A stretch of DNA of 64,000 bases from Prunus persica (lineage: Eukaryota; Streptophyta; Magnoliopsida; Rosales; Rosaceae): NCBI RefSeq assembly GCF_000346465.2, contig NC_034009.1:19053606-19117605 (forward strand), written 5' to 3'. A program made the position numbers and the translations under genes. The notes under the pieces are model-generated. The model was not told the DNA's origin. It did no database searches and worked only from the letters and a program-made list of their open reading frames with translations. Of the stretch, positions 10,940 through 20,154 are shown one piece after another (the stretch's first letter is position 1; every line of letters begins with the position of its first letter).

Positions 10940-13906
10940 AAACAAGCAAATAAAAAAAAGACTATAATTTTAAAAACAACTTTGTCAATTTTCAGACGAC
11001 GCTAGAACGACTGACGAACCGTCGTGGTCTACATATTTAACCACGTACATAGGAAGCTACCGTCGTCTTATTTAGTTGAGGTAGTTGTCTTCAAAGTTGG
11101 AAACTTTCCCTCTTTGTCTGTATATTTTATCGAACTTGGAAAGAAGTAAAATGATTTTGGCCAGAAAAAAGGTAAAAAGATTTTTCAAACAAAAAACGTA
11201 TGAGCATGCAAAACAGCAACCAAAATAGTGAAAATGAAAGCTTACCTTTTGCGTGCAATGAAAGCAAGAGGAAGATTATGTTTAAGTTCAGAGACGACGA
11301 AGAAGACGAGAGGAAGACGATGAGATACTCTGACAGTGCTCTGACAAGGAAAAAAGTCTAAAAGTTTTCTCTGGGAGATTGAACTTTTTAATCGGGTTTG
11401 GAAACAGCGCATGTGTATGTCAGGTAGACGAAAAGTTGCTTACATATAAAACCATTTCAAAAAAATAATACGGCGGTTACATATAACTACGACGTATAAA
11501 TTACAAAATACGACGGTACATTTAACTTCGGACGTGGTAAATAAATACGACAGTAGTGTTGTAGGTACCGTCGTAGTAAACTCAAAAATTAAAGTACATA
11601 AGTAATAACTCGCGTCATGGTAGATTATTTAACACGTCGTTTTTATTAATGTACCGACGTGGATTTCTGTAATATACGTCGATCATACCGACGTTGATTT
11701 TACAATTTAAACGGCGGTTTTTTTGTAAGGACCGCCGTTGGTTTTAAAAATTTATTCTATAAATTTGTCGCTTTCATTCATTTTCGGTTTACATTTAGGG
11801 TTCCAAGTTCTTCCTCTCTCAGTCTCTCACGTCTCAAAGACAATAATTTGGATGTCTTTCTCAAAGAGAAATTGAGCTTACTCGCATCAAATATATGTCC
11901 ACAAGAAGAAGCTTGTCAACTAGCCTTCTCACTTCCTTGATCAAGCCTGATAGGACACTTAGTGCTTCTGAATACTCCTTGCTTTCCATCAAAAGAGATG
12001 CAAGCCTGGCCTCCACTCGCTGTCGAAGGAAAGTTCGCTTCTCAGGGAAATCTGCTTGATTTTCTTGGCTAAGAAGATCCGTCAGATTTGTGATAACCTC
12101 TTCCTTTATCCGTAGAGCTTCAGAAGAAGAAGATGAGTTTCAAGAATGCGATAAAGAATAGAAATGGCTTCAGATGGCCTCTAAAGCATGAGCAATCGAA
12201 TCAGTAGTTGCTGGGAGATATGATGAAGACATTGTCAATGCTTTGAACTATACAAGTCCTGCAGAAAGATAAAGGACCAAACTGTTAAAGAAACTGAAAC
12301 AACGGCGGTTTTCTGTTCTACCGCCGTCTTTTCTCGTCGTCTATATTAAGGTAAGATGGTAGTAGATTTATAATTACCGACGTAGATTATTTTGTTAAAC
12401 GTCGTTAAGTGTACTACAACCGATGTGGATTTTATTTTTAAATTATAAATAGAGTTTTTTTTCCCGAATTCTTTCAGTTTTAGTTTTCAATTACAAAGCG
12501 TGATAAATAGATTTTTCTTTCCCGAGGAAATTTAAAATGAGGGAAATCAATGTTCTAGAATTTGTAAACTAACACGACGCAATATTACTAACCCGAGGAA
12601 ATTATAAATAGATTTTGCTTTCCCGAATAAATTTTAAATTAATTCAGTTTGAAACAACGACGGTTTTTTGTTATGCCGTCGTTTTTAACTAACACAACGC
12701 AATATTTGTTTTGCGACGTGGAATCTTTTCATTTAACGTCGTTATGTTTAATATAACCGACGTGGATTTGAATTTTTAAATTATGAATAGAATTTTTTTT
12801 CCCGTGACCTTTCAGTTTATTTTTCAATTACAGTGCGTTATAAATAGAGTTTTTTTTTTCCGGAGGAAATTTAAAATGAAGGAAATTAATGTTCTGGAAT
12901 ATGTAAAGTTTCTTTTTTGGAGGACAGATTTAAATAAAATAAGAATATAAAAACAACGACTGTTTTTTTATTACTGTCGTCGTTTTTCGTCGTCTTAGTA
13001 AGACGACGTAATATATTTGTTTAGCGACGTTGATTTGTTTTTTAAACGTCGTTAGGTATAATATAACCGTCGTTGAAAATTGTCTCTCTGATTGCAAATT
13101 TGCAACGACGTTATGTATAATATTTGTAGATACACAAACGCACACACATCATCAACTTCCAAAAAATTGTCTCTCTGATTGCAAATCTGTGTCATCTGTT
13201 AAGATTATGATGTGGAACAGAGTTCCATCTGGTAAGATTTCGTAACCCTTGGGATCTCAGACAAATCTGATTATGTCGGCGGTTTTCTATATAAACCGTT
13301 ATGGTTATTTCAATTCTTGTCATTAAGTAGATCTACCGACGTAGGATAAGAAAATCAAAGAAAAAAATTGTTAACAAAAATTCTTATTAAGACGACGGTT
13401 AAAATTAAAGGTACGACGTATAAAATGAATAAATACGACGTTAAATTTTATTGTACGATTTAAAGATAACGTCGTAGAACTATACGAGAATGACGTCGAT
13501 ATATTTATATTTTCCGTCATTGTACATTAATTTAATACGGCGATATTTTGTATTTTAAAGCCGTGGATTTGTTTGTAATTATACGGCGTCTTATACGAAA
13601 ACCTCGTCGTGTTATTTTATGAGTAAAAACGGCGGTTTTTATTGAAATCGTCGTCTTTACTTTCTACGTCGGTCGATTCATAACTTCTGCCGTTCTTTGT
13701 TGGCATTGATTTTACACTGCGGAAATCTGTTTCAAATAGACGTCGGTTGTTTAATTATGTACGTCGTTGTTTTTGAACAGCCATTTGAATCTCCATTTTT
13801 TAGTTGTCTAAGGTTGTATTACACGACGGTGTTTTTAGAACCGTCGTCTTTTTAAAAACCACGACGGTTTTCACTTAGACCGTCGTTGTTTTCTGGTCGT
13901 CTTTTT
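10940..13906. repeat. Subterminal repeat region of the CACTA element, CGACG/CGTCG motifs in both orientations
   Basis: About 3 kb of low-GC spacer is dotted with ACGACGGT, ACCGTCGT, CGACGTGG and GGCGG variants in both directions, densest near the terminus (13380-13906). In CACTA elements such motifs are binding sites for TnpA (family knowledge). Except for the RPN6 fragment at 11838-12232 it holds no recognisable coding. A 22-bp piece, AATTGTCTCTCTGATTGCAA plus AT, occurs at 13078 and again at 13166. Confidence 0.75.
11838..12232 (-). pseudogene. Captured fragment of the 26S proteasome subunit RPN6 gene
   Basis: The minus strand starts at an ATG at 12232 with MSSSYLPATTDSIAHALEA, then after a frameshift AISILYRILE, then EALRIKEEVITNL, then EKRTFLRQRVEARLASLLM, SKEYSEALSVLSGLIKEVRR and DKLLLVDI. 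A second frameshift lies before SKLNFSL. This is the N-terminal part of RPN6 (PSMD11), the non-ATPase lid subunit of the 26S proteasome. About 60 residues between ITNL and EKRTF are missing. Exon-like stretches are joined without visible introns. It is surrounded by CACTA subterminal repeats, so it was carried in by the transposon. Two frameshifts and a TGA make it non-coding. Confidence 0.85.
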
Positions 13907-13923
13907 CACTTTTTGTAGTAGTG
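13907..13923 (-). repeat. CACTA terminal inverted repeat
   Basis: The minus strand reads CACTACTACAAAAAGTG outward-in. It is followed on the plus strand by TTA, a candidate 3-bp target site. Confidence 0.85.
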
Positions 13924-13989
13924 TTAGTGAGTTGACTCAAAGGATCTACTCTCAAAAGCTTACAAATAGACTTGACTTAAGAAAGAATT

Positions 13990-14755
13990 TGTGGACATCA
14001 TTGGTTGGAAAATAGACTGGTCTGGGATCCTGTAAAGAAAACCAACAATGCTAGCAATGAATGGTGGGACAAAAAAAGTAAAGGTGAATTTCTTGTCATA
14101 CAATTGAGTTATATTTCTCCCACTTGAAGCTAATATACATAGTTTTGTAAGAACTTATTCATTTAAGTTGATATTATTGTAGGGGAATCCTGAAGCATCA
14201 AAATTTCAAACATGTGGATTGAAACATGATGATCAATTAGATATTTTATTTAGGGATATTGATGTCACGAGTGATGGAGCTTGGGCACCATCACAAAGTT
14301 TTGTACATGATGTTGAGAATGTACTACCTCGTCAAACTGAAAATAGTAATGAAGATGGTGACTATAGCTAGGAGAACGGTTTGGAGTTTAATGATGGGCT
14401 TGATAATATCGATGATGTTGAAACTTCTCATAATATTGAAACTTTCCAACAAGATAAAGCACCGAAAAGAGAAAGGGATGGTAAGAAACCTACAATTGGG
14501 GAGAAGGTGATAAAGCGATTATATTATATTTTAGAGTCAGTAGCAAATCGAAGTTCTAGAAATAACGACATGATTGGTTGTACATAGCATTGAAGGAGTG
14601 ATGCAAGTTGTAGAAGGCATACATGAAATTGTTGAGGATGATAAGGTTTTCGTGAAAGCTGCATATGTCTTGACTGAAAGAAAGAATAGAGAGATGTTTG
14701 TTGCGTTGAGGCAAGCCAACCGACAAATTATGTGGCTTAGGAGTAAGAAAGTTTA
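13990..14755 (+). pseudogene. Harbinger ORF1-like protein, Myb/SANT-like DNA-binding domain (degraded)
   Basis: Fragments read GLGWDPVKKT and NASNEWWDKKSK up to about 14090. After a probable intron (GGTGAATTTC to TTGTAGGGG, about 14082-14182) come NPEASKFQTCGLKHDDQLD and GAWAPSQSF. These match the C-terminal half of the plant Myb_DNA-bind_3 domain found in PIF/Harbinger ORF1. A TAG interrupts after EDGDYS (14370). The tail (SIEGVMQVVEGIHEIVEDD, then a MFVALRQANRQIMWLRSKK end) is typical of the family. In intact elements this protein helps the transposase reach the ends. Confidence 0.65.
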
Positions 14756-14817
14756 AATTTAGTCTTGGTTACGGATGTTTTAAATGGTCACAAGATAAGG
14801 TGCCATGAACAATTTAT

Positions 14818-15850
14818 GTGACAAGCCATGAAAAATTTAAATGGTCACAAGAGAAATTACGTGACAAGCTAACCGATAAATGGGTCATGGATGTTTTAAA
14901 TGGTCACAAGATAAGGTGCTATGAACAATTTAGGATGGAAAAACATGTCTTCATAAAATTGTTAGAGACACTTACAAGTGCATATGATTTGAAAGAAGTT
15001 GGAGATATACCAGTAGTTGAGGTATTATTCCTCATCATTTTAGGTCATGGGTTCACTTATAGAATGGTTCAAGAAAGGTTCCAACATTCTGGTGAGACAG
15101 TGTCAAAGTGGTTTGGGATAATTTTAGATGTTTTTTGTCCCATGGCTAGTTATATCATAAGTCCACAAGACCCACATTTTAGGAGAGTTCCGGGTAAAAT
15201 AAAAGTTGATGATCGATATTGGCCATACTTCAAAGATTGCATAGGGGCAATTGATGGTACGCATATACCACTGGTCATGCCTAGAGCAAGACAAGTACTC
15301 TATATTGAAAGAAAAGGTATCACTACCCAAAGTGTTATGGTTGTATGGAATTTTAATATATGTTTTACATTTGTATGGGCTGGATGGGAAAGTGCTGTTC
15401 ACAATGCACGAATATTCATGGAGGCCTTACGAAGGCCAATTTTAAAGTTTCGTCATCCACCTACTGGTAACTAAATCTATCTTCTTCTTTTTTTCATTCA
15501 AATCAAATATGTTTTAATTTATGATATAGTAAATGATGCTTACGTTGTTCTTTGTTGTTATAGGTAAATATTATCTAGTGGATTTAGGCTACCCACAAAT
15601 GAACAGGTATGTAGGTCCATATAAGGTTGAGCAATAACATCTTCTTGATTTTCTATGTGGAAGTTAACCAAGAGGGAAGAAAGAAATATTTAACCATAGG
15701 CGTTCATCCTTAAGATGCAGAATAGAAAGAACTTTTGGTGTTTGGAAAAATAGTTAGAGAATGATACAACATATGCATAACTTTCCTATATTTGTTGTTC
15801 AATGGCTATTCACAACTTTATAAGATGTCATTTAATGACAGATCAAGAGT
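14818..15850 (+). pseudogene. Harbinger (DDE_Tnp_4) transposase, N-terminal and central part, catalytic residue lost
   Basis: The first exon, to about 15471, carries the helix region (FRMEKHVFIKLLETL), the first catalytic Asp in CIGAIDGTHIP, and WAGWESAVHNARIF, where the second catalytic Asp (usual H-D-A/S-R) is Asn. An intron with GTAACT donor and TTATAG acceptor spans about 15471-15564. Exon 2 has KYYLVDLGYPQMNRYVGPYK, then stops, then RCRIERTFGVWK with the third acidic residue (Glu). Coding ends in DQEFRL at 15862, where a foreign block begins. A 45-bp piece (about 14770-14815) repeats 14885-14930, a small internal duplication. The gene cannot make active enzyme. Confidence 0.8.
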
Positions 15851-15862
15851 TTCGCCTATTAG

Positions 15863-17825
15863 ATATATGCCCTAGAAACCAATATAAAATTGATAATTCT
15901 AAGAAAATAATATATAATAATCAAAGGGGCAAAAACGTTGCTTTAGATACATAATGTACACAACGTAACAAGTCCATGGATTAAGATATAAATGGAAAGT
16001 GGTCTAAAGGAGTTAGATGCACGAGACCTTTCCATACATATAAATATTGTATCCTAAAATGTTCCTGGTCATAGGATTACCAATTGGACAATGGTGACCC
16101 CCAAAGACTGGTACACATTATGTCTGCTCAATTGGGAGGATGACTAGTCTCAAGTCATTCGTGTAGAGATACTGAGACAGATGTGTAGGTACTCTATAGA
16201 AGATGGAGTCCATTGAATGAAATCGACTCTAGAATTCTTGTATGGAAGTCCTACTTACAAGTGTCAAACAAAGAATTTTAAGTTGTGATAATGCAAATTA
16301 ATCCTTAGACCTGAGACATCACAATTGTCTTGTGTACATGTTGTTTCTCTTTCAGAGCATTATACGGTTGTATCAAAATGATGTGACTTAAAAGTGTTTG
16401 TCAGGATTCTCAGGGTGCACGTTTAGACAGGTGAATGTACAACAAGAAATCTCTGCTCTTAGTAAGAAGAGAGAATACTCTAAGATATAATTCGTGAATC
16501 TCTGGCCAAAGTATTGGATGGAAATTGAAATAAGAACGTTTGCAATTTCATTAAATTGAACAATATAATCTACAAATGTCATATTAGGGATTTTAACACA
16601 AGTTTACCATATCCCGAGAATATGACATAGAGTATTGAATTAGAGAAGGATCAAATTGCATTGTAATCACAAACTGACTAGGTTCTCTAAATGAATTCTT
16701 TTTAGCTTTGGTAGTCATGACACACTGCTAGGTGTCACTCATGGCTTGTGGAAGCCCTGTAAGGACTAATTATAATTAGCCTTCGCCAATAGGAAGAATT
16801 GTATGAAGGGATACAATTCACACTTGATTCAGAGTGAAGCATTCATACCCACGGCCTTGCTAATTAGAAATTATAAGATCGCACACCGAAAAGGAATCTA
16901 TTGAGAAATTAAGAAGAGAATGAATGATTTTGTGACTTGTCAAAGTAAATGTGAAAGTCAAAGGTCGAAGTCAAAAGTCAAAGGTCAAACAGTTGACCTG
17001 ACACTTGACACGGTCAACTAAGGATGACCGGGACCAACACTCGTTAGACAAGTGAGTGATTAAATTAGTTAAGTCACTAGAGTAATTAAATTGATTAGAT
17101 TAATTAAATTGTTCAATTAAAGTAATAAAACCTTAATTAAAGGTCCCATATGACTTGGAAATTCAAAAGGGATTTGACCATACGGACTTAGGCACATATG
17201 TGACACATTATAGGATTAATGTGTTGGACTAAGATAGCAAAAAGATGTCACACAAAGGGGGGTGTGGCTACACTAGGGCTTGGGGGTATTTTTGTCACTC
17301 TTGTGAAACTTTTTATCCTATAAGTGTGTAGCTATGGTATCCTATCATCCTACGGTTTTCAAGTTGGTGAAATTGGAAGAGAGAAAACATCAAGCTCTCT
17401 CTCCCTAACCCCTTCAATCTATCACATCAAGTGAGGGTGCTAGCACCGCTCTTCACTTGTTGTCTACTCATTCTCTCATCCCATTCAATCCTTGGTAAAG
17501 AGCTTTGGGGAGGTGAATATCTTTGTACCTATTTGGAGAGGTACAAGGTGGAGAATCAACATCAAAGGGACCACTTCCTCTACTTGAACACCATTCTTGG
17601 TTTTAAGATTCACTCCAAGGGTATGAACATCTTATCTTTCAAATAGGATTTAGAGAGTCTTTGGTGCACTCTTTCATAGACTTATAAAGATTGGGACCAA
17701 ATGAGACTTGCATGAATTTCTAGTTTATTTAATGCTTCCTCTCTTACTTTGATTTCATATTAGATATGGCTTGCTAGGTGATTTATACTCTCAAAGTTTG
17801 ATTGTAGAGTTTTTAGAAATCTCTA
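15863..17825. mobile_element. Unidentified ~1.96-kb insertion inside the Harbinger transposase
   Basis: The transposase frame stops at about 15862 and resumes at about 17826, so this block is a later insertion. It begins near ATATGCCCTAGAAACC and ends near a GTAGAG...CTCTAC hairpin at about 17806-17828. It has no ORF above 71 codons with recognisable homology. I see neither clear TG...CA LTR ends with a target duplication nor terminal inverted repeats, so the class is open (solo LTR or other non-autonomous element). Confidence 0.5.
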
Positions 17826-17991
17826 CACAACACCATTCCCACAATATTCCCTTCATCAACCTTATGATGACAATGATGAGCTACTTCCTGATAATAGAGG
17901 GGAAGAGATGGTTGAAGAACAAAATTTAACCCATAGACGAGAGATGGATGACGAACACGAGAGAATTGCAAATCTTCTTATGTCTAATTAA
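17826..17991 (+). pseudogene. Harbinger transposase C-terminal tail
   Basis: It reads YDDNDELLPDNRGEEMVEEQ then THRREMDDEHERIANLLMSN, with a TAA at 17989-17991. This is the expected C-terminal tail of the transposase split by the preceding insertion. Confidence 0.7.
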
Positions 17992-18194
17992 TTTCTTTTT
18001 TATTTTTAAAAATTGATTATAAATTATACTTGGTGAAGTTGATCTTTTTCATTTTGCATTTCTTATAACTTTGTTAAGTAGTGTTCTTATTTCTTAAAAA
18101 ATAATCAATTTTTATATCCTAAGTTTCTTATAATATTTTGGAATTCTTTGAATTTTTTTGAGATACTATGGTAGTTAAACACGCAACAAAATAT

Positions 18195-18459
18195 TGTGGG
18201 AGCAAATTTCCCCACGAGAATATTCGCCCAAGATTCATTCATCTTCTCCGCCTCTCTTTCTCCCTGCAAAACAAATCGGAGTAAAAGGACCACACCCGAG
18301 GGGTGTTGGCCAAAGGCCCTCCAATGCCTAAGTTAGGTAGGGTAATTCAAGGAAAACCGGGTGGTCGGAGCCGTGTGTGGTGGCCAGAGCCTTGTGTGAG
18401 AGAGAGAAAGAGAGAAGGTGGATAGGGTTTTTGAGAAACAATTTCTACAGAGTTTTAGT
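18195..18459 (-). repeat. Truncated 3' LTR of the Tat element
   Basis: It is homologous to 30038-30297, starting TGTGGGAGCAAATTTCCCC and ending at GAGTTTTAGT. The remaining ~480 bp of LTR, the polypurine tract and integrase are deleted between here and 18770. Confidence 0.8.
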
Positions 18460-18605
18460 TCTGCTGCTCGAACAATGGCCTTCTTGTTATGGTAAGATGT
18501 GAGCTGCTGCTAGTAAGTTGCAACTCAAACAATGACCTTCTTATTATAGCAAAATGTAAGCTACTCACACTGGTGAGCTGCAACTCGAGCAATGGCCTTT
18601 TCTCG
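18460..18605. repeat. Short tandem repeat, about 2.4 copies of ~58-60 bp
   Basis: The phrase CTCGAACAATGGCCTTCTTG recurs as CTCAAACAATGACCTTCTTA and CTCGAGCAATGGCCTTTTC, spaced about 60 bp. It sits exactly at the deletion between the LTR fragment and the RNase H remnant. Confidence 0.7.
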
Positions 18606-20154
18606 TTCTTCTTCGAGCGGATCACGATCGACCCATTTTCCTTATGCGCCTTCCATTCTTTTCTTGATGCAGTCCAGCACGATCTTGTTGGATGCTTATG
18701 CTAGGTTTTCCTGGCCTCAGACTTTTCCTTGGGCAAGTTTTCGTTCACCAGGTAGTCAATGATAAGGGTTTACCAGCTAGGATCCTCGTCGATCTGCATC
18801 AGGTCCGGCTGCTCTGCCTTTTCTATGCTAGGCTGGTCAAGGTGCTTGATTGGGATGGAGTATCTGAACTGGGTATCCAGCGCTGATCTTAAGATTGCCA
18901 GTGCATCTGCGTGCGCATTATCTGCTCGAGGCACCTGCTGAATGGTGAAGGTAGGAAACGCCTTCAACAGCTCTTGGACTTTGTCAAGGCACAAGATCAT
19001 CCTTGGGTGCTTCATCATGTATTCTCCTAAGGCTTGACATGTGATCAGCTGGGAATCTGAGTAGATGGCCAACTTCTTGATTGATAGCTCCTTTGCCAAG
19101 CGCAAGCCAGCAAGCAATGCCTCGTACTCTGCCTCATTGTTTGAAGCCAGGAAGACAACTGTGATAGCTTGCTCTAATAGGGTTCCGTCTGGGGTGATGA
19201 TGACGACGCCTGCTCCAGCTCCTTTTTGGTTCGACGCTCTAGCTACGTGTAATTGCCACATGTCTCTGGGTTAGTTAGGTTCTTCAGAGGTCTTGTCTGC
19301 TCTCGAACTTTCCTTCTTTTTGCTAACCAGCTTCTCTTCTTCGGCTGATTGTGTGAATTCTACAACAAAGTCTGCTAAGGCCTGAGCTTTTATTACAGTC
19401 TTCGGTCGGTAGAGGAGGTCGTATTGGCTTAACTCTATTGCCCACTTCATGAGTCGTTGATAAGCATCAGGGCTGTGGAGGATTGATCTCAAAGGAAAGT
19501 CAGTCATAACGATGACTCGGTGAGCTTGGTAATAATGTCACAGCTTTCTTGTGGAAACGACAAGGGCCAAAATGAGCTTATCCAATTTTGGGTAGCGAGT
19601 CTCTGCATCGAGGAGAGCTTTTGACGTGTATAATATCGAATGTTGGGCCCCAAGTTCTTCTCGAATGAGAGCTGAGCTGACGGCCGAGTTGGACACTGCC
19701 AGGTACACGAACAAGTCTTCACCAGGAACTGGCTTTGAGAGTAGGGGAGATGAAGTAAGGTAGGTCTTTAGACTCTGGAAAGCTATTTCGCACTCCTCGT
19801 CCCACTTGTCTTTTTACCCTTTTTTCAAAACTTTGAAGAATTGTATGCACTTGTCGGTACACTTCGAGAGGAATTGGTTGAGGGCTGCTGCTCTGCCCTT
19901 CAGACTTTGTATTTCCTTCACTGTAAAGGTGATTTCATCTCGAGAATGGCTTTGATTTGGCATGGGTGTGCCTCGATACCTCATTGTGTGACTAAGTACC
20001 CCAGGAATTGGCCGGATGATACACCGAACGTGCATTTACTTGGATTCAGCTTCATGCGGTATTGGCGGAGCAGGCTGAATGTCTCAGCGAGGTTTTTGAG
20101 GTGGTCTCCATGCTTGGGGGCTTTGACCAGCATATCATCCACTTAGACTTCCAT
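18606..20154 (-). pseudogene. Tat pol remnant: end of RT, RNase H and archaeal-like RNase H
   Basis: From 20154 downward: MEV-stop-VDDMLVKAPKHGD (the Tyr codon of the YVDD box is TAA at 20145-20143), KLNPSKCTFGVSSGQFLGYL, then RT thumb and RNase H (LFVYLAVSNSAVSSALIREE, YPKLDKLILALV). The second RNase H occupies 19261-18770. Its first catalytic Asp, normally in VDGASN, is Ala (HVARASN). The Glu (NNEAEYEALLAGL), the Asp (IYSDSQL) and the last Asp (RADNAHADALA) remain. Reading is broken by stops at 20145, 19982, 19817, 19504 and 19271. After PSW the reading decays and integrase never appears. Confidence 0.85.

Larger units (their letters stand above)
7451..13923 (-). mobile_element. CACTA (En/Spm-type) DNA transposon, one end preserved, other end truncated
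   Basis: The right end on the minus strand reads CACTACTACAAAAAGTG, the classic CACTA terminus, and the three bases after it (tta, 13924-13926) would be one target-site copy. A TnpA-like gene reads away from this end. The whole 6.5 kb outside exons is filled with CGACG and CGTCG motifs. No matching CACTA terminus is found near 7451, where the element meets RT sequence, so the left end is deleted. No TNP2 (TnpD) transposase is visible, so the copy is non-autonomous. Confidence 0.8.
13927..17991 (+). mobile_element. PIF/Harbinger DNA transposon, truncated at the left and split by a ~2-kb insertion
   Basis: Two Harbinger-type genes lie in the usual order: a Myb/SANT-like protein, then a DDE transposase. 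Each is broken by stops. The transposase C-terminus resumes at 17826 after an unrelated block. The 5' part of the Myb gene is cut at the CACTA terminus (13923). Harbinger termini were not identified. AT-rich DNA without coding follows from 17992 to 18194. Confidence 0.75.

Noticed and set aside
18770..18941. Plus-strand open frames near the Tat RNase H
   Set aside because: Antisense shadows of the minus-strand RNase H coding.
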